The notes under the pieces: model-generated | Database searches by the model: none | What the model was told of the DNA's origin: nothing | What the model saw: only the letters and a program-made list of their open reading frames with translations | Assembly (NCBI GenBank): GCA_945891505.1 | Contig: CAMDDL010000014.1 | Location: 1-64,000 of the forward strand | Length of the DNA: 64,000 nt | Source of the DNA: Maricaulis salignorans | GTDB lineage: Bacteria; Pseudomonadota; Alphaproteobacteria; Caulobacterales; Aquidulcibacteraceae | Reading direction: 5' to 3' | Translations under genes and position numbers: made by a program | Shown here: positions 1 to 9,248 of the stretch, one piece after another | How the letters are laid out: every line of letters starts with the position of its first letter | Position numbering within the stretch: position 1 is the first letter of the stretch

Positions 1-361
1 CCCATTTTAAGCGCGTTTTGATCCAAAGGAGCAAAGTTGCGCGGCAACAAAAATGAAACGATCCCGCGAGTTTTGTTTCAAGCCTATTGAAAGACTTGAC
101 CTCCGGCTTCACACGGCAGTCGGTCTCGAGCACACCGGGCATAAGGACAGCTAATCCTTATGAAAACACGAGGCAGCCACGTCCACCCCGATTAACCCCG
201 CTTATCCATCCCCAACCGGTGTCGCCGCTGCAGCAACAACGCCCTCTCGTCGGAGATGGGCTTAGGTTACGGTAGGTTTTGTGGGAGGGGGATAAGTTTT
301 TATCTATCCAAGCGGTTTACCAGAAGGCGTGTGTTCGTCATTCTACACGACTTTCTGGTGG
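1..361. other. non-coding left edge
   Basis: No gene can be supported here. All three forward frames entering from the left edge hit a stop within about 55 bases. Two overlapping short forward ORFs that begin inside this stretch have no plausible ribosome binding site, and their composition looks like translated non-coding DNA. A fragment of an older, decayed gene cannot be excluded. Confidence 0.4.
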
Positions 362-823
362 TTAGTGTTTCGAAACATCATCTGGTGTTGTCGCCTTCGG
401 TCGCATGGCCAACCAGAGGAAGAGAAGGATCACCGGAATAGAAATGACGCTGACATAGTGCTCGGGCGGGTGATGGCCGTTGGTTGGGACATGCTTGATC
501 CAGCCCGACCAGCTGATCAGGATGCGTTCGAGCAGGCCGACCACCAACAGCAATGGCACCAGCGTGCGGTACCGCAACCCCACTGCCACCGCCACAATCC
601 CATGCGCAAGCTGAGTCGCCCCTGCCCAAGCAAACATGGCAAAGACACGCTCGGCCCCGTGCGTCAGATCAAGTCCGCCAATAACACCAGCACCACCATC
701 GGGTAGGAAGCTGTGGATCATACCGCTTACGGCTTGGCTCATTCCAGAAATCACTAAGAACCATGCCGAATAGCGCGAGCCATCGTAGTAAGAATTGGTG
801 CTAGGGGGCAAAAGGGCGGTCAT
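362..823 (-). CDS. small integral membrane protein of unknown function
   Basis: A 153-residue protein with about four hydrophobic segments (roughly residues 18-40, 58-82, 86-106 and 126-144) and a short polar N terminus, so probably an inner membrane protein. I do not recognise a named family. Its start is supported by AGGAG about 8 bases upstream of the ATG at 823. No gene follows it on the same strand in the window, so it may be monocistronic. A weak hairpin with a T run lies just upstream of its start on the same strand (about 850-880), which could end an upstream transcript or attenuate this one. Confidence 0.6.
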   Translation of the reverse strand: MTALLPPSTNSYYDGSRYSAWFLVISGMSQAVSGMIHSFLPDGGAGVIGGLDLTHGAERVFAMFAWAGATQLAHGIVAVAVGLRYRTLVPLLLVVGLLERILISWSGWIKHVPTNGHHPPEHYVSVISIPVILLFLWLAMRPKATTPDDVSKH

Positions 824-1231
824 CGCGAGAGCTCCTAAGTGAGATAAAAAAGGGCTGCTTGGCGTGCGAGTAGCCCACTTTTGTCATCGGCTTGCCAAAA
901 CCGGTGCCAAAAGAAGAGAAGAACCGCCCTGCCCCAAACCAAGAATGCTGTTGGCATAAAACTGTCCTTGACCCACGTTCCCGATCGTTGTTATTGCATA
1001 CCTAGTGCCATAATATAGACATTGCAAGGGATGAGAACGATTGAGGAAGTGACGACCTAAATGTTAGCAGAAGAAGCGGTGGTCGCCGGTAAAACGCTAC
1101 CATTGGATGCACGGTCAAGATGCTAGGTACTACCTCCAAACCAATGCAGACGAAAAATTGCCCACTCAGAACATCCACGTTAATGCACTCAATCCCGTCC
1201 ATGTCGGCGTTTAACCAAGGACACCCCACTC
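824..1231. other. intergenic region between divergent genes
   Basis: About 400 bases separating the minus-strand membrane protein gene from the plus-strand GST gene, so it should hold both promoters. Read on the minus strand it contains GGGCT...AGCCC followed by TTTTTT near 850-880, a weak terminator-like hairpin. The 75-codon minus-strand ORF inside (1002-1229) has no convincing start site or recognisable content and was not annotated. Confidence 0.4.
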
Positions 1232-2386
1232 ATGACCTATAACCTTTGGGGCACGCCAAACTCGCTCTATACCGGCAAGGCACGAAGCTATCTGATCAAG
1301 CAGGGTATAGCCTTCACCAACCGGGCCGCTGGAGAAGCGCACTTTCTAAAGGACGTCACATCGAAAGTCGGACGTTGGATTATACCGGTTCTCGAAGGCT
1401 CGGACGGACTGATCGTTCAGGATGGTGCGGACATTATCCGCCATTTCGAAGCCCAGGGACCGACCCGCTATCCTGCCTTTCCTGCAACGCCGCGGCACGC
1501 AATTATCGGCCAGATTTTTGAACTATTTGGCGGCGAAGGAATGTTGCGCCCTGCTATGCATTATCGCTGGAACTTTGACGATGCCAACTTAGCTTTTCTC
1601 GAGATGGATTTTGCCCGGTCGCTTGCCCCAACCCATGCGGCCCCAGAGGTTCAGGCCGGGGTTTTCGCAATGGCGAGTGGGAGGATGCGCACGGCGATGG
1701 CGGGCTTTGGCGTTACCCCCGAAACAATACCAGCTATTGAAGCATCCTACGCCGAGTTCCTAGCGTTGTTTGATACCCACCTCGCCAGTTCGCCTTATTT
1801 GTTAGGTGGCGCTCCGACTATCGGCGATTATGGTTTGATCGCGCCGCTTTATGCCCATCTTGCGCGCGACCCCTACCCCCAGCGATTGATGCAAAGCAGC
1901 GCGCATCGTGTGTGGCGATGGACCGAGCGGATGAGATGTGCGGACTCAGATGCTGGCGAATATGGTGCTCCGGACCCAGTCTTGCTTGCGAATGACGCTG
2001 TGCCCGAAACGCTCAAGGCGCTCTTGCGCTTTGTTGCAGACGACTATCTGCCCGAGGTTCGCGCCTATGTCGCCTTTATCAACGACTGGCTTGCCGCCCG
2101 GCCCAACCTTGAGACGGGCACCTCAGGGCTTGATCGACCGCAAATTCGCCAACTCGGCGAGATCGAATTCGTTTGGAGGGGGCACCGGATGAAAGCCTGG
2201 GCAATGCACTATCGGCTCTATCTGCTCCAAATGGTTCAAGCGGTTTACGACGCCGCTGATGAGACTGCGCAGACAAGTATAGCCGACTTGCTAGCCGAAA
2301 CCGGACTTGGCGAGCTTATAACCCTACGCACCACGCGCCGAATCGAGCGTCGTGAACATCTTGAAGTCTGGAGTGCGCCGGTTTGA
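1232..2386 (+). CDS. glutathione S-transferase family protein, long form
   Basis: 384 residues, clearly longer than a classical GST (about 200-230). The N terminus (residues 1-80) is a thioredoxin-like GST domain: a WGTPNS start, the cis-proline region RWIIPVLEG near residues 47-55 and DGADIIRHFE near residue 64. It is followed by an alpha-helical GST-C-like domain with DYGLIAPLYAHL near residue 200. The last ~150 residues are an extra segment without a recognised domain. AAGGA lies about 10 bases before the ATG. Substrate unknown. It is followed after 33 bases by a second, classical-length GST gene, and the two are probably co-transcribed. Confidence 0.75.
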   Translation: MTYNLWGTPNSLYTGKARSYLIKQGIAFTNRAAGEAHFLKDVTSKVGRWIIPVLEGSDGLIVQDGADIIRHFEAQGPTRYPAFPATPRHAIIGQIFELFGGEGMLRPAMHYRWNFDDANLAFLEMDFARSLAPTHAAPEVQAGVFAMASGRMRTAMAGFGVTPETIPAIEASYAEFLALFDTHLASSPYLLGGAPTIGDYGLIAPLYAHLARDPYPQRLMQSSAHRVWRWTERMRCADSDAGEYGAPDPVLLANDAVPETLKALLRFVADDYLPEVRAYVAFINDWLAARPNLETGTSGLDRPQIRQLGEIEFVWRGHRMKAWAMHYRLYLLQMVQAVYDAADETAQTSIADLLAETGLGELITLRTTRRIERREHLEVWSAPV

Positions 2387-2419
2387 CGCGCTCCAGAAAC
2401 CCGTCTTCGTGAAAGGTAT

Positions 2420-3037
2420 TTGACTGTGCTTAAGCTTCATTTTGCGCCTAACTCGCGCGCTGGCCGGATCGTTTGGTTGCTGGAAGAACTTGGACTGCCA
2501 TATGAGATCAATAAGATGGCGTTCCATCCCAGTGCGCTGAAATCGGATGAACATCGCGCACGCCACCCCCTTGGCCGTGTCCCCGTGCTTGAAGATGGCG
2601 ATGTTTCGATTTTTGAGTCAGGCGCTATCGTCGACTATATTCTCGAACGCCACAGAAATGGTGGGCTAAAGCCCGCAGTGGCCGATCCGCAATTTCCCGC
2701 CTATCTGCAATGGTTCCATTATTGCGAGGGGATGATCATGCCGCCGGTGAACACGATTGTGGTGCACACATTGCTCTTGCCCGAAGAGCGGCGCGATGCA
2801 ACCGTGCTGGGGCAAGCGAAGCGATTGCTGACCAACGCGCTGGCCCCGATTGATGAGGCTCTGATCGGCAAGGACTATCTGATCGGCGCGTTTTCCGGGG
2901 CCGACGTCATGCTGGGGCACGCCTGCTTTATGAGCAATCGGGTTGGATGCGTTCCGGACGAAATGGCAAACCTCAAAGCCTACGTCGCCCGCATCGCCGC
3001 GCGTCCCGCCTTCCAGACCGCGATCACGATGCAATAG
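2420..3037 (+). CDS. glutathione S-transferase family protein
   Basis: A 205-residue classical GST. The N-terminal thioredoxin-like half has an SRAGRIVWLLEEL helix (the Ser at the start of this helix is in the position of the catalytic Ser/Cys), the cis-Pro motif GRVPVLEDG and the glutathione-binding ESGAIVDYIL. The C-terminal helical domain follows from about residue 90. The chosen start is a TTG at 2420 preceded by GAAAGG; a GTG two codons downstream is an alternative. It lies 33 bases after the long GST gene and ends convergently with the glutamate dehydrogenase gene. The substrate cannot be told from sequence. Confidence 0.85.
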   Translation: MTVLKLHFAPNSRAGRIVWLLEELGLPYEINKMAFHPSALKSDEHRARHPLGRVPVLEDGDVSIFESGAIVDYILERHRNGGLKPAVADPQFPAYLQWFHYCEGMIMPPVNTIVVHTLLLPEERRDATVLGQAKRLLTNALAPIDEALIGKDYLIGAFSGADVMLGHACFMSNRVGCVPDEMANLKAYVARIAARPAFQTAITMQ

Positions 3038-3103
3038 ACAGGAGCTAGGGGGCGGCGACCGTTCACGGCCAAATCATCCGCCAACGGCAGCGGCAAACCG
3101 CCC

Positions 3104-6100
3104 TTACGCCCGCGCCGTCTCCGACAATTCTTTCAGTTGCGTGTTGGCGATGGCGAGTTTGGCGAAACTCCAGCCGCCTTGGCTGGCGCGGAGTTCGCCA
3201 AGGGCAGAACTGGTCCGCCGGAGTTCGGCTTCGTTTAGCTTGGACCAGCTTTCTACAACGGCCTTGGCCCAAGCGGCATTGGTGCCGGCTTGGCCAAGTT
3301 TTTGGGCGTGGTCGCAGACCGAACCGGTTAGGCTCGCCTGCTCACCCATAAACTCTTCGATCAAGCGGCGGGTTGCCACGCGGTCCCAATGGTCGGGGGT
3401 GGAGGTTTGCCCGGCAGCGGCGCGGATTTCGTCAAAGCCGACAGCGGCCCCGAGTGCGTGATAGAGGCGGGCGACCGCTTCGACCGGCAGGCTTTTGGTT
3501 GCAGCAATATCGACAATGTCGGTCGCTGACGTCAAAGGCAGAAGGCCTGCGATGGACTTGGATAGGGCCTCTGGTGCGCCAGCGGCCTTCAGCGTCGTGC
3601 TGCGCGCTTCGATGCGGGCTTTTTCAAACGGCGAGACTACCTCGTAAATCATGCTGGCAAGGCTCTGAACACCGGTGGCATAGGTGGAGACCAAATCGCC
3701 GACAGAGCGCAGCCCTGCCCCATCGCCGCGGCTGGCCCTACGAGCAAGCCAGAAGCTTTGCCGACGTAGGACGGTCAAAATCTCCATCATCAGGTCCAAT
3801 TGCACCGTCGCAGGTACCTTTAGATCGAGCGCATTGACGGCATTAATCGCCTCATCCAAGCCGAAGATGGCGCGGGCAGCAGCAAAAGCACGCACGATAG
3901 AGCCCGTGTCCGCCACCGCACTTTCGCGCACGCGGTCCATGAAGGCGGCGCCGCCCAAATCGACCATTTTGTTGGACAGGACTGTGGCAATGATCTCCCG
4001 CCGCAAGCGGTGATTGGCCATAGCGCCCTTAAATTGGCGACAGCCGGGCGGAAAATAGGTCACCAGCGTATCTTCAAACCACGGATCGTCTGGTGCGTCT
4101 GAGGCGATCAGATCGTCAAACAACGCAAGCTTGCCATAAGCGGTCAGCACCGAAAGCTCTGGCCGGGTTAGGCCTGTGCGATTGGCGCGACGGGTGCGGA
4201 ATTCTTCGGTCGAGGGCAGGAACTCGACTTTGCGCGCCAAGCGGCCAGACGCCTCTAACCGCTCCATAAAGCGTTCATGCGCATCAAGGTCTTGCCGGGC
4301 TGTCGCCTCTTGCAGGCTGATAGCCAAGGTCTGGGCGTAATTGTGCCGCAGAACATGGATGGCCACGTCATCGGTCATCTCCGCCAAAAGGATATCGCGG
4401 GCTTCGACCGTCATGCTGCCTGCCCGAACGAGGCCGTTCAATAGGATTTTGATATTGACCTCATGGTCAGAGCTATCGACGCCTGCAGAATTGTCGATCG
4501 CGTCGGTGTTAAGGCGTACGCCGGCTTGTGCCGCTTCGATGCGACCGCGTTGGGTTAGGCCGAGATTAGCGCCTTCGCCAATCACCTTACAGCGCAAGGC
4601 CTGCCCATCCACCCGGATGATATCATTGGCCTTATCGCCGACTTCTGCCTGGCTTTCGCCTTGGGCTTTCACATAGGTGCCAATGCCGCCAAACCACATC
4701 AGGTCGCAGGGTGCATTCAATAGCGCGTGCATAATATCGGTTGGCGACGCTTCTTGGCCTTCCAGACCCGTCAGCGCTTTAAGCTCTGCCGAGAGAGGGA
4801 TGGACTTGGCGCTGCGCGAGAATACGCCACCGCCTTTTGAAATCAGGCTTGCATCATAGTCCGCCCAAGAGGAGCGCGGCAAAGCAAACATGCGTGCGCG
4901 CTCTTCAAAGCTTTTGGCCAAGTCCGGGTTTGGATCGATGAAGATGTCGCGGTGATCGAAAGCGGCCACCAGTCTGATCTGCTTGGACAAGAGCATGCCA
5001 TTGCCAAAAACGTCGCCCGACATGTCGCCGACACCGATAACGGTGAAGGGCTCGGTCTGGGTGTCGTGACCCATCTCCCGGAAGTGGCGCTTAACCGCTT
5101 CCCAGCCGCCACGGGCGGTAATGCCCATCTTCTTATGGTCGTAACCAACCGAGCCACCCGAGGCAAACGCGTCGCCTAACCAATGGCCGTAATCAGCACT
5201 AATGCCATTAGCAATGTCAGAGAAGGTCGCGGTGCCCTTGTCGGCTGCCACAACCAGATAGGGGTCATCCTGATCCCAGCGCACCACATGGCGCGGCGGC
5301 ACGATACCGCCATCGCCGGCGATATTGTCGGTCAGGTCCAATAGACCGCGGAGGAAGGTCTTATAGGCTTCAATAGCAACGGCTTGGATTTCGTCGCGAT
5401 TTCCCCCGCGTGGCAGTGTTTTCGGGAAGAAAGCGCCTTTTGAGCCGACGGGCACAATCACGGCATTCTTCACCTGTTGCGCCTTCACTAGACCCAGCAC
5501 TTCGGTGCGGAAGTCATCACGGCGATCCGACCAGCGCAGGCCACCGCGCGCAACCGGGCCAAAGCGGAGGTGCGCGCCTTCCACTTGTGGCGACCACACC
5601 CAGATTTCGCGGTAGGGTTTGGGATCGGGCACTTCGTCAATCTCGCGGGTGGCGATCTTGAAACTCATGTAGGATTTATGCCCGCCAGCAGCGTCGGGCT
5701 GGTAATAATTGGTGCGCTGGATCGCCATGACCAATTGCGCCAAGCGGCGCAAAACGCGGTCTGCATCTAAGCTGGGCACCCCGTCTAGCATGGTCAGGAT
5801 CGACGCCATCTCCGCCTTCGCGGCGGTTTCGCGCGTCTTCTTGGCACCAAAGTCAGGATCAAAGCGGATTTTGAACAGGTTCAAAATGGCGCGCGTAATC
5901 TCAGGATATTCGGCAACGGCCTGTTGTTGCACCGATTCTGAAGGATCAAGGCCAGTTTGCCCACGCCAACGGGCGAGCGCGCGCACAAGTGCTGCTTCCC
6001 GCCAAGAGACGCCAAGCTTCAAGATCAGGCGGTTAAAGCCGTCATTTTCTGCCCGCCCTGCCCAGATCGCAGCAACGGCCTGTTCAAACGAGCCTTCGAC

Positions 6101-7978
6101 CACATTGAAGTCGAGCGCGCGGCCATTGACAGTGCGCATCGACACATCTTGCACCCAAACCAGTTCATCTGTGTCGTCCACAATGCGCGTAATCTTGTGC
6201 GGGGTTTCGGTGACCACATAGAGACCCATGCTCTCAAAAATCGGCACAGCAGCAGACAAGGGGGTTGGATCGCCCATTTTATAAAGCTTAGCCTGCAAGA
6301 CCGTTTCGTGATCATCTTCGCGCCGATAAGCGCGCACGCGCACATCTTCGCCTTGAACTTGCTCTAGCTCTTCAATGTCCCGCAGCGCTTCGGCGGCACT
6401 AAAGCCGTCGCGATAGCCAGCGGGGAAACCTGCAATATAGCGCTGGAAGGCGCGTGATTTGCCTTCTGCCAAGGCCTCCACCCCATCTTCCCACGTGCGG
6501 GTGATGTCGGCGATGCGGGCTTCGAGTGTTTCTACGTCGGGATTGGCGTGCTGATTGGCCGTGACGCCGATCACATAATGGACGCGCGCCAAAGGTGCAT
6601 CGCCAAACAACGGATAGAAGGCAGACAGCCTGCCGCCATAGGCTTCGGCTAAAGCAGTGCCGATTTTGGCGCGAACGTCGGAATTATAGCGGTCGCGCGG
6701 CACAAAGACGAGGATCGACATGAAGCGGTCAAAGCGATCACGGCGTACAAAAACCTTCGTACGTGGCCGATCCATCAGATGCTGAACACCCAAGGCGATC
6801 CGCGTCAGGTCTTCTTCTTCGATCTGGAACAATTCATCGCGGGGATAATTCTCCACGATATTGCGTAGGCGCTTATCATTATGGCTGCCGGGGACTAGGC
6901 CCGCGCGCGAAATCACCCGCTCGGTCTTGCCACGCAACAAAGGCACATCACGCACCATTTGGTCGTAGGCTTCGGCGGTGAACAGGCCGACAAACCGCTC
7001 TTCCCCCAGCACCTCGCCATTTTCGCCAAAGCGCTTGACGCCAATATAGTCCATCACCGTGCGACGATGCACGCGCGAGCGTAGATTGGACTTCGCGACA
7101 ATGATGGGCTGAGGTTCTTCAATATAAGCACGGACGGCGTCACTCAGAACAGACGGCTCATTCAAGCGGCGCAAGACCATGCGTAAGGGATCGCGCAAAA
7201 TACCGAGGTTTAGGTCTTCGCGAATATCGGGCTCGTCCTTGATCCAAGCACCATTTTTGTCGCGTGGGTAATCGTAGGAGCGCACGCCAAAGAATACGAA
7301 ATGATCGGCGGCCAGCCACTTCAAGAAGGCGATGGACTCGGCAATTTCATCTGCCGTAGCCTTGGTGTTGGCAACCGCCAACTCCTTAATCGCATTGTTC
7401 ATCCGGCTTTTCATGGCCTGATAATCGGCAACCGACAGGCGCACGTCCTGCAATGTTTCGCGCACGCCCATCATGATGGCATCGCGCTTAGACGGCGGCA
7501 AAGGTGGCAAGTGAACTTGGATGAAGGATTCAGTGAGCGGCACGCCACCAGGTTGACGCATACCGTCAGGGTCCCGGCTGAACGACACGATCGGATGGAA
7601 CATGGCGCGCACTTCAACGCCTTGAGCCCCAATTTCGCCCATGACGCTGTCGACAAGGAAGGGCATGTCTGGGCCGCAAATCTCTAATATGTCGCGCCCA
7701 AGAGACTGCCCTTGCGCCCCTTTGCCGTCGATGAGGCGAATATCCTGAGCGTCCGCCCGCTTGTGGGAAGTCCAGCGCCAAAAACCATCGGCCAATGAGG
7801 CAAGGTCGGCGGACGTAAGGCCCTGCACATCATCTTCGGTGGCATCTTGGGCAATTTGGGTGAGGAAGGATTCAGCAGCGGCCTCGAGATGGTCGCCGGA
7901 CTTAAAGCTTGAAAAGGCCAGCGCCGCTGAAATCAGATCATCTGGTGAGATCCGCCGATCCGTTGCGTCTACCGACAT
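3104..7978 (-). CDS. gdhZ: NAD-specific glutamate dehydrogenase, ~180 kDa class
   Basis: At 1624 residues this matches the large bacterial NAD-GDH family (Bac_GDH), which deaminates glutamate to 2-oxoglutarate and ammonia with NAD+, feeding glutamate carbon into the TCA cycle. The N-terminal half (about 1-700) corresponds to the long regulatory, ACT-containing part. The catalytic core includes ARGGLRWSDRRDDFRTEV near residue 810, GSKGAFF with the conserved lysine shortly after, and the glycine-rich nucleotide-binding GVGDMSGDVFGNGML near residue 990. GANLGLTQRGRIEAAQAG follows near residue 1145. GGGAGGATAG is placed just upstream of the ATG. The Caulobacter orthologue is called GdhZ and the Pseudomonas one GdhB. 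Soluble cytoplasmic enzyme. A 7-bp perfect inverted repeat sits in its leader. Confidence 0.97.
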   Translation of the reverse strand: MSVDATDRRISPDDLISAALAFSSFKSGDHLEAAAESFLTQIAQDATEDDVQGLTSADLASLADGFWRWTSHKRADAQDIRLIDGKGAQGQSLGRDILEICGPDMPFLVDSVMGEIGAQGVEVRAMFHPIVSFSRDPDGMRQPGGVPLTESFIQVHLPPLPPSKRDAIMMGVRETLQDVRLSVADYQAMKSRMNNAIKELAVANTKATADEIAESIAFLKWLAADHFVFFGVRSYDYPRDKNGAWIKDEPDIREDLNLGILRDPLRMVLRRLNEPSVLSDAVRAYIEEPQPIIVAKSNLRSRVHRRTVMDYIGVKRFGENGEVLGEERFVGLFTAEAYDQMVRDVPLLRGKTERVISRAGLVPGSHNDKRLRNIVENYPRDELFQIEEEDLTRIALGVQHLMDRPRTKVFVRRDRFDRFMSILVFVPRDRYNSDVRAKIGTALAEAYGGRLSAFYPLFGDAPLARVHYVIGVTANQHANPDVETLEARIADITRTWEDGVEALAEGKSRAFQRYIAGFPAGYRDGFSAAEALRDIEELEQVQGEDVRVRAYRREDDHETVLQAKLYKMGDPTPLSAAVPIFESMGLYVVTETPHKITRIVDDTDELVWVQDVSMRTVNGRALDFNVVEGSFEQAVAAIWAGRAENDGFNRLILKLGVSWREAALVRALARWRGQTGLDPSESVQQQAVAEYPEITRAILNLFKIRFDPDFGAKKTRETAAKAEMASILTMLDGVPSLDADRVLRRLAQLVMAIQRTNYYQPDAAGGHKSYMSFKIATREIDEVPDPKPYREIWVWSPQVEGAHLRFGPVARGGLRWSDRRDDFRTEVLGLVKAQQVKNAVIVPVGSKGAFFPKTLPRGGNRDEIQAVAIEAYKTFLRGLLDLTDNIAGDGGIVPPRHVVRWDQDDPYLVVAADKGTATFSDIANGISADYGHWLGDAFASGGSVGYDHKKMGITARGGWEAVKRHFREMGHDTQTEPFTVIGVGDMSGDVFGNGMLLSKQIRLVAAFDHRDIFIDPNPDLAKSFEERARMFALPRSSWADYDASLISKGGGVFSRSAKSIPLSAELKALTGLEGQEASPTDIMHALLNAPCDLMWFGGIGTYVKAQGESQAEVGDKANDIIRVDGQALRCKVIGEGANLGLTQRGRIEAAQAGVRLNTDAIDNSAGVDSSDHEVNIKILLNGLVRAGSMTVEARDILLAEMTDDVAIHVLRHNYAQTLAISLQEATARQDLDAHERFMERLEASGRLARKVEFLPSTEEFRTRRANRTGLTRPELSVLTAYGKLALFDDLIASDAPDDPWFEDTLVTYFPPGCRQFKGAMANHRLRREIIATVLSNKMVDLGGAAFMDRVRESAVADTGSIVRAFAAARAIFGLDEAINAVNALDLKVPATVQLDLMMEILTVLRRQSFWLARRASRGDGAGLRSVGDLVSTYATGVQSLASMIYEVVSPFEKARIEARSTTLKAAGAPEALSKSIAGLLPLTSATDIVDIAATKSLPVEAVARLYHALGAAVGFDEIRAAAGQTSTPDHWDRVATRRLIEEFMGEQASLTGSVCDHAQKLGQAGTNAAWAKAVVESWSKLNEAELRRTSSALGELRASQGGWSFAKLAIANTQLKELSETARA

Positions 7979-7992
7979 CGCTATCCTCCCAT

Positions 7993-8007
7993 GCCTGTCC
8001 GACAGGC
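7993..8007. promoter_or_regulatory. perfect inverted repeat in the gdh leader
   Basis: GCCTGTC-C-GACAGGC, a 7-bp perfect palindrome with a one-base centre, 15-29 bases upstream of the NAD-GDH start codon and immediately upstream of its ribosome binding site. The geometry suits a dimeric repressor operator better than an RNA hairpin (a one-base loop cannot fold fully). No regulator is identified in the window. Confidence 0.35.
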
Positions 8008-8074
8008 GATACTTTACGTCCCGCTCATAGCCCGAGCAGGGTTTGGCAGGTTTTTACGACAGGTTTACGCCCGC

Positions 8075-9211
8075 TTAAACCGTATCATTGCTGGAAGTTG
8101 TGGTTTCTTCCTTAACGTCACCCTGATTGGATGCAGCGGCACGCGGCGCGGGTGGTTCGTCTTGATCAAGATTGGAATCGGGATTGCCATTATTCGACAG
8201 CATCACGGCGATCCAGCGCGTGGAAGGGAATTGCGCCAACACAATCATCAACATCACCGTCATGGGCACGGCTAAGAAAGCACCGGGTCCGCCCCAGAGC
8301 TTGCCCCAGAATACCAAAGACAGAAACACCACCAGCACAGAGATATTTAGGCTGTCGCCTGTCATACGCGGCTGAATGATATTGCCGACCACGAAACCAA
8401 TCCCTTGTGTACCGGCTAAAATCACCAAGGCCGGAACAGGACTGGTGAATTGCACCAGTGCGAACACGGCTGGGAGCAAACTACCTGCGGCACCACCTAC
8501 GACCGGAATGTAGCTCAACACGAAGATAATTGCGGCCCAGAACAGGCCATTCTCAAGGCCAACGACGGCAAACAGGGCCCAGCTTGCAACTGCAATCATC
8601 AAGCCCGTGATCGTTTGGACCCATAAATATTGTTCCATAGACCTAGCGATCGCTTTGCCGATCTTGGCAGCACGCCCGCGCTCTTTTTCATCTTTGAATA
8701 TCTCTTCCAACTTGGCCGGCATACTGGCTTGGGCCGCGAACAAGCATGCGACATAAATGATGACGAACAGTGCTTGGCCACCAAAACTTTGTAAAGCATC
8801 AGCCACGCCGCGCAGGACCGCACCCGGATTGAGGTTAGCGAACAATTGCCCCACCGTGGGCGGCGCACCTGACATTTTCGCCAGCTGATAGCCTTGGCGG
8901 ATCAATTCATCCAAGCGGATTTCATAGGCTCCAAGCGAGCGCGAAAAGACCGCCGCATATTCAATGACAAAGCCGACAATCGCCGCAAGGCTGATGAAGA
9001 CAATCAGAATAGCGACAGGGACCGCCGCAGCGCGCGGCAGGAACTTAATGCGCTTGCTGAGCGATTGCGCGAACGCGTCAATTGTTAGCCATAGGAAGAT
9101 GGCTAAGGCCAAAGGCGTCAGCAAATCGGCAAACCAGTAAAGGCCCGCAATGATCGCCGCTGCTGCTACCAGCATCCGCGACGCACTCGATGAAGATTCA
9201 GATTTCGTCAT
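8075..9211 (-). CDS. AI-2E family transporter (PerM/YdiK type)
   Basis: 378 residues from the preferred start. About eight membrane helices in the arrangement of the AI-2E exporter family: a pair of helices at residues ~15-55, a helix near 65-85, a long amphipathic central stretch (~90-190), then four or five helices with the conserved YIPVVGGAAGSLLPA and GFVVGNIIQPR motifs. An upstream in-frame extension to 9319 would overlap the end of the preceding gene and has no membrane-protein character, so the ATG at 9211 (MTKSES) is preferred. The C terminus is acidic and Ser/Thr-rich. It lies 37 bases downstream of the PQQ dehydrogenase gene on the same strand. Substrate in this organism unknown; family members are often misnamed permeases. 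Confidence 0.88.
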   Translation of the reverse strand: MTKSESSSSASRMLVAAAAIIAGLYWFADLLTPLALAIFLWLTIDAFAQSLSKRIKFLPRAAAVPVAILIVFISLAAIVGFVIEYAAVFSRSLGAYEIRLDELIRQGYQLAKMSGAPPTVGQLFANLNPGAVLRGVADALQSFGGQALFVIIYVACLFAAQASMPAKLEEIFKDEKERGRAAKIGKAIARSMEQYLWVQTITGLMIAVASWALFAVVGLENGLFWAAIIFVLSYIPVVGGAAGSLLPAVFALVQFTSPVPALVILAGTQGIGFVVGNIIQPRMTGDSLNISVLVVFLSLVFWGKLWGGPGAFLAVPMTVMLMIVLAQFPSTRWIAVMLSNNGNPDSNLDQDEPPAPRAAASNQGDVKEETTTSSNDTV

Positions 9212-9248
9212 GGGTGCAAAAAGAACTGCATCGCACCCAAGGTCAACC

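Noticed and set aside
87-706. Three overlapping plus-strand ORFs (62, 61 and 125 codons) at the left edge
   Set aside because: No ribosome sites, odd composition, and the longest is antisense to a convincing membrane protein gene at 362-823.
1002-1229. 75-codon minus-strand ORF upstream of the long GST gene
   Set aside because: No start signals, no recognisable domain, and it lies exactly where the GST promoter should be.
3373-7687. Many ORFs antisense to or in other frames of the glutamate dehydrogenase gene
   Set aside because: They are frame shadows of a GC-rich, highly conserved gene; none has a domain or ribosome site.
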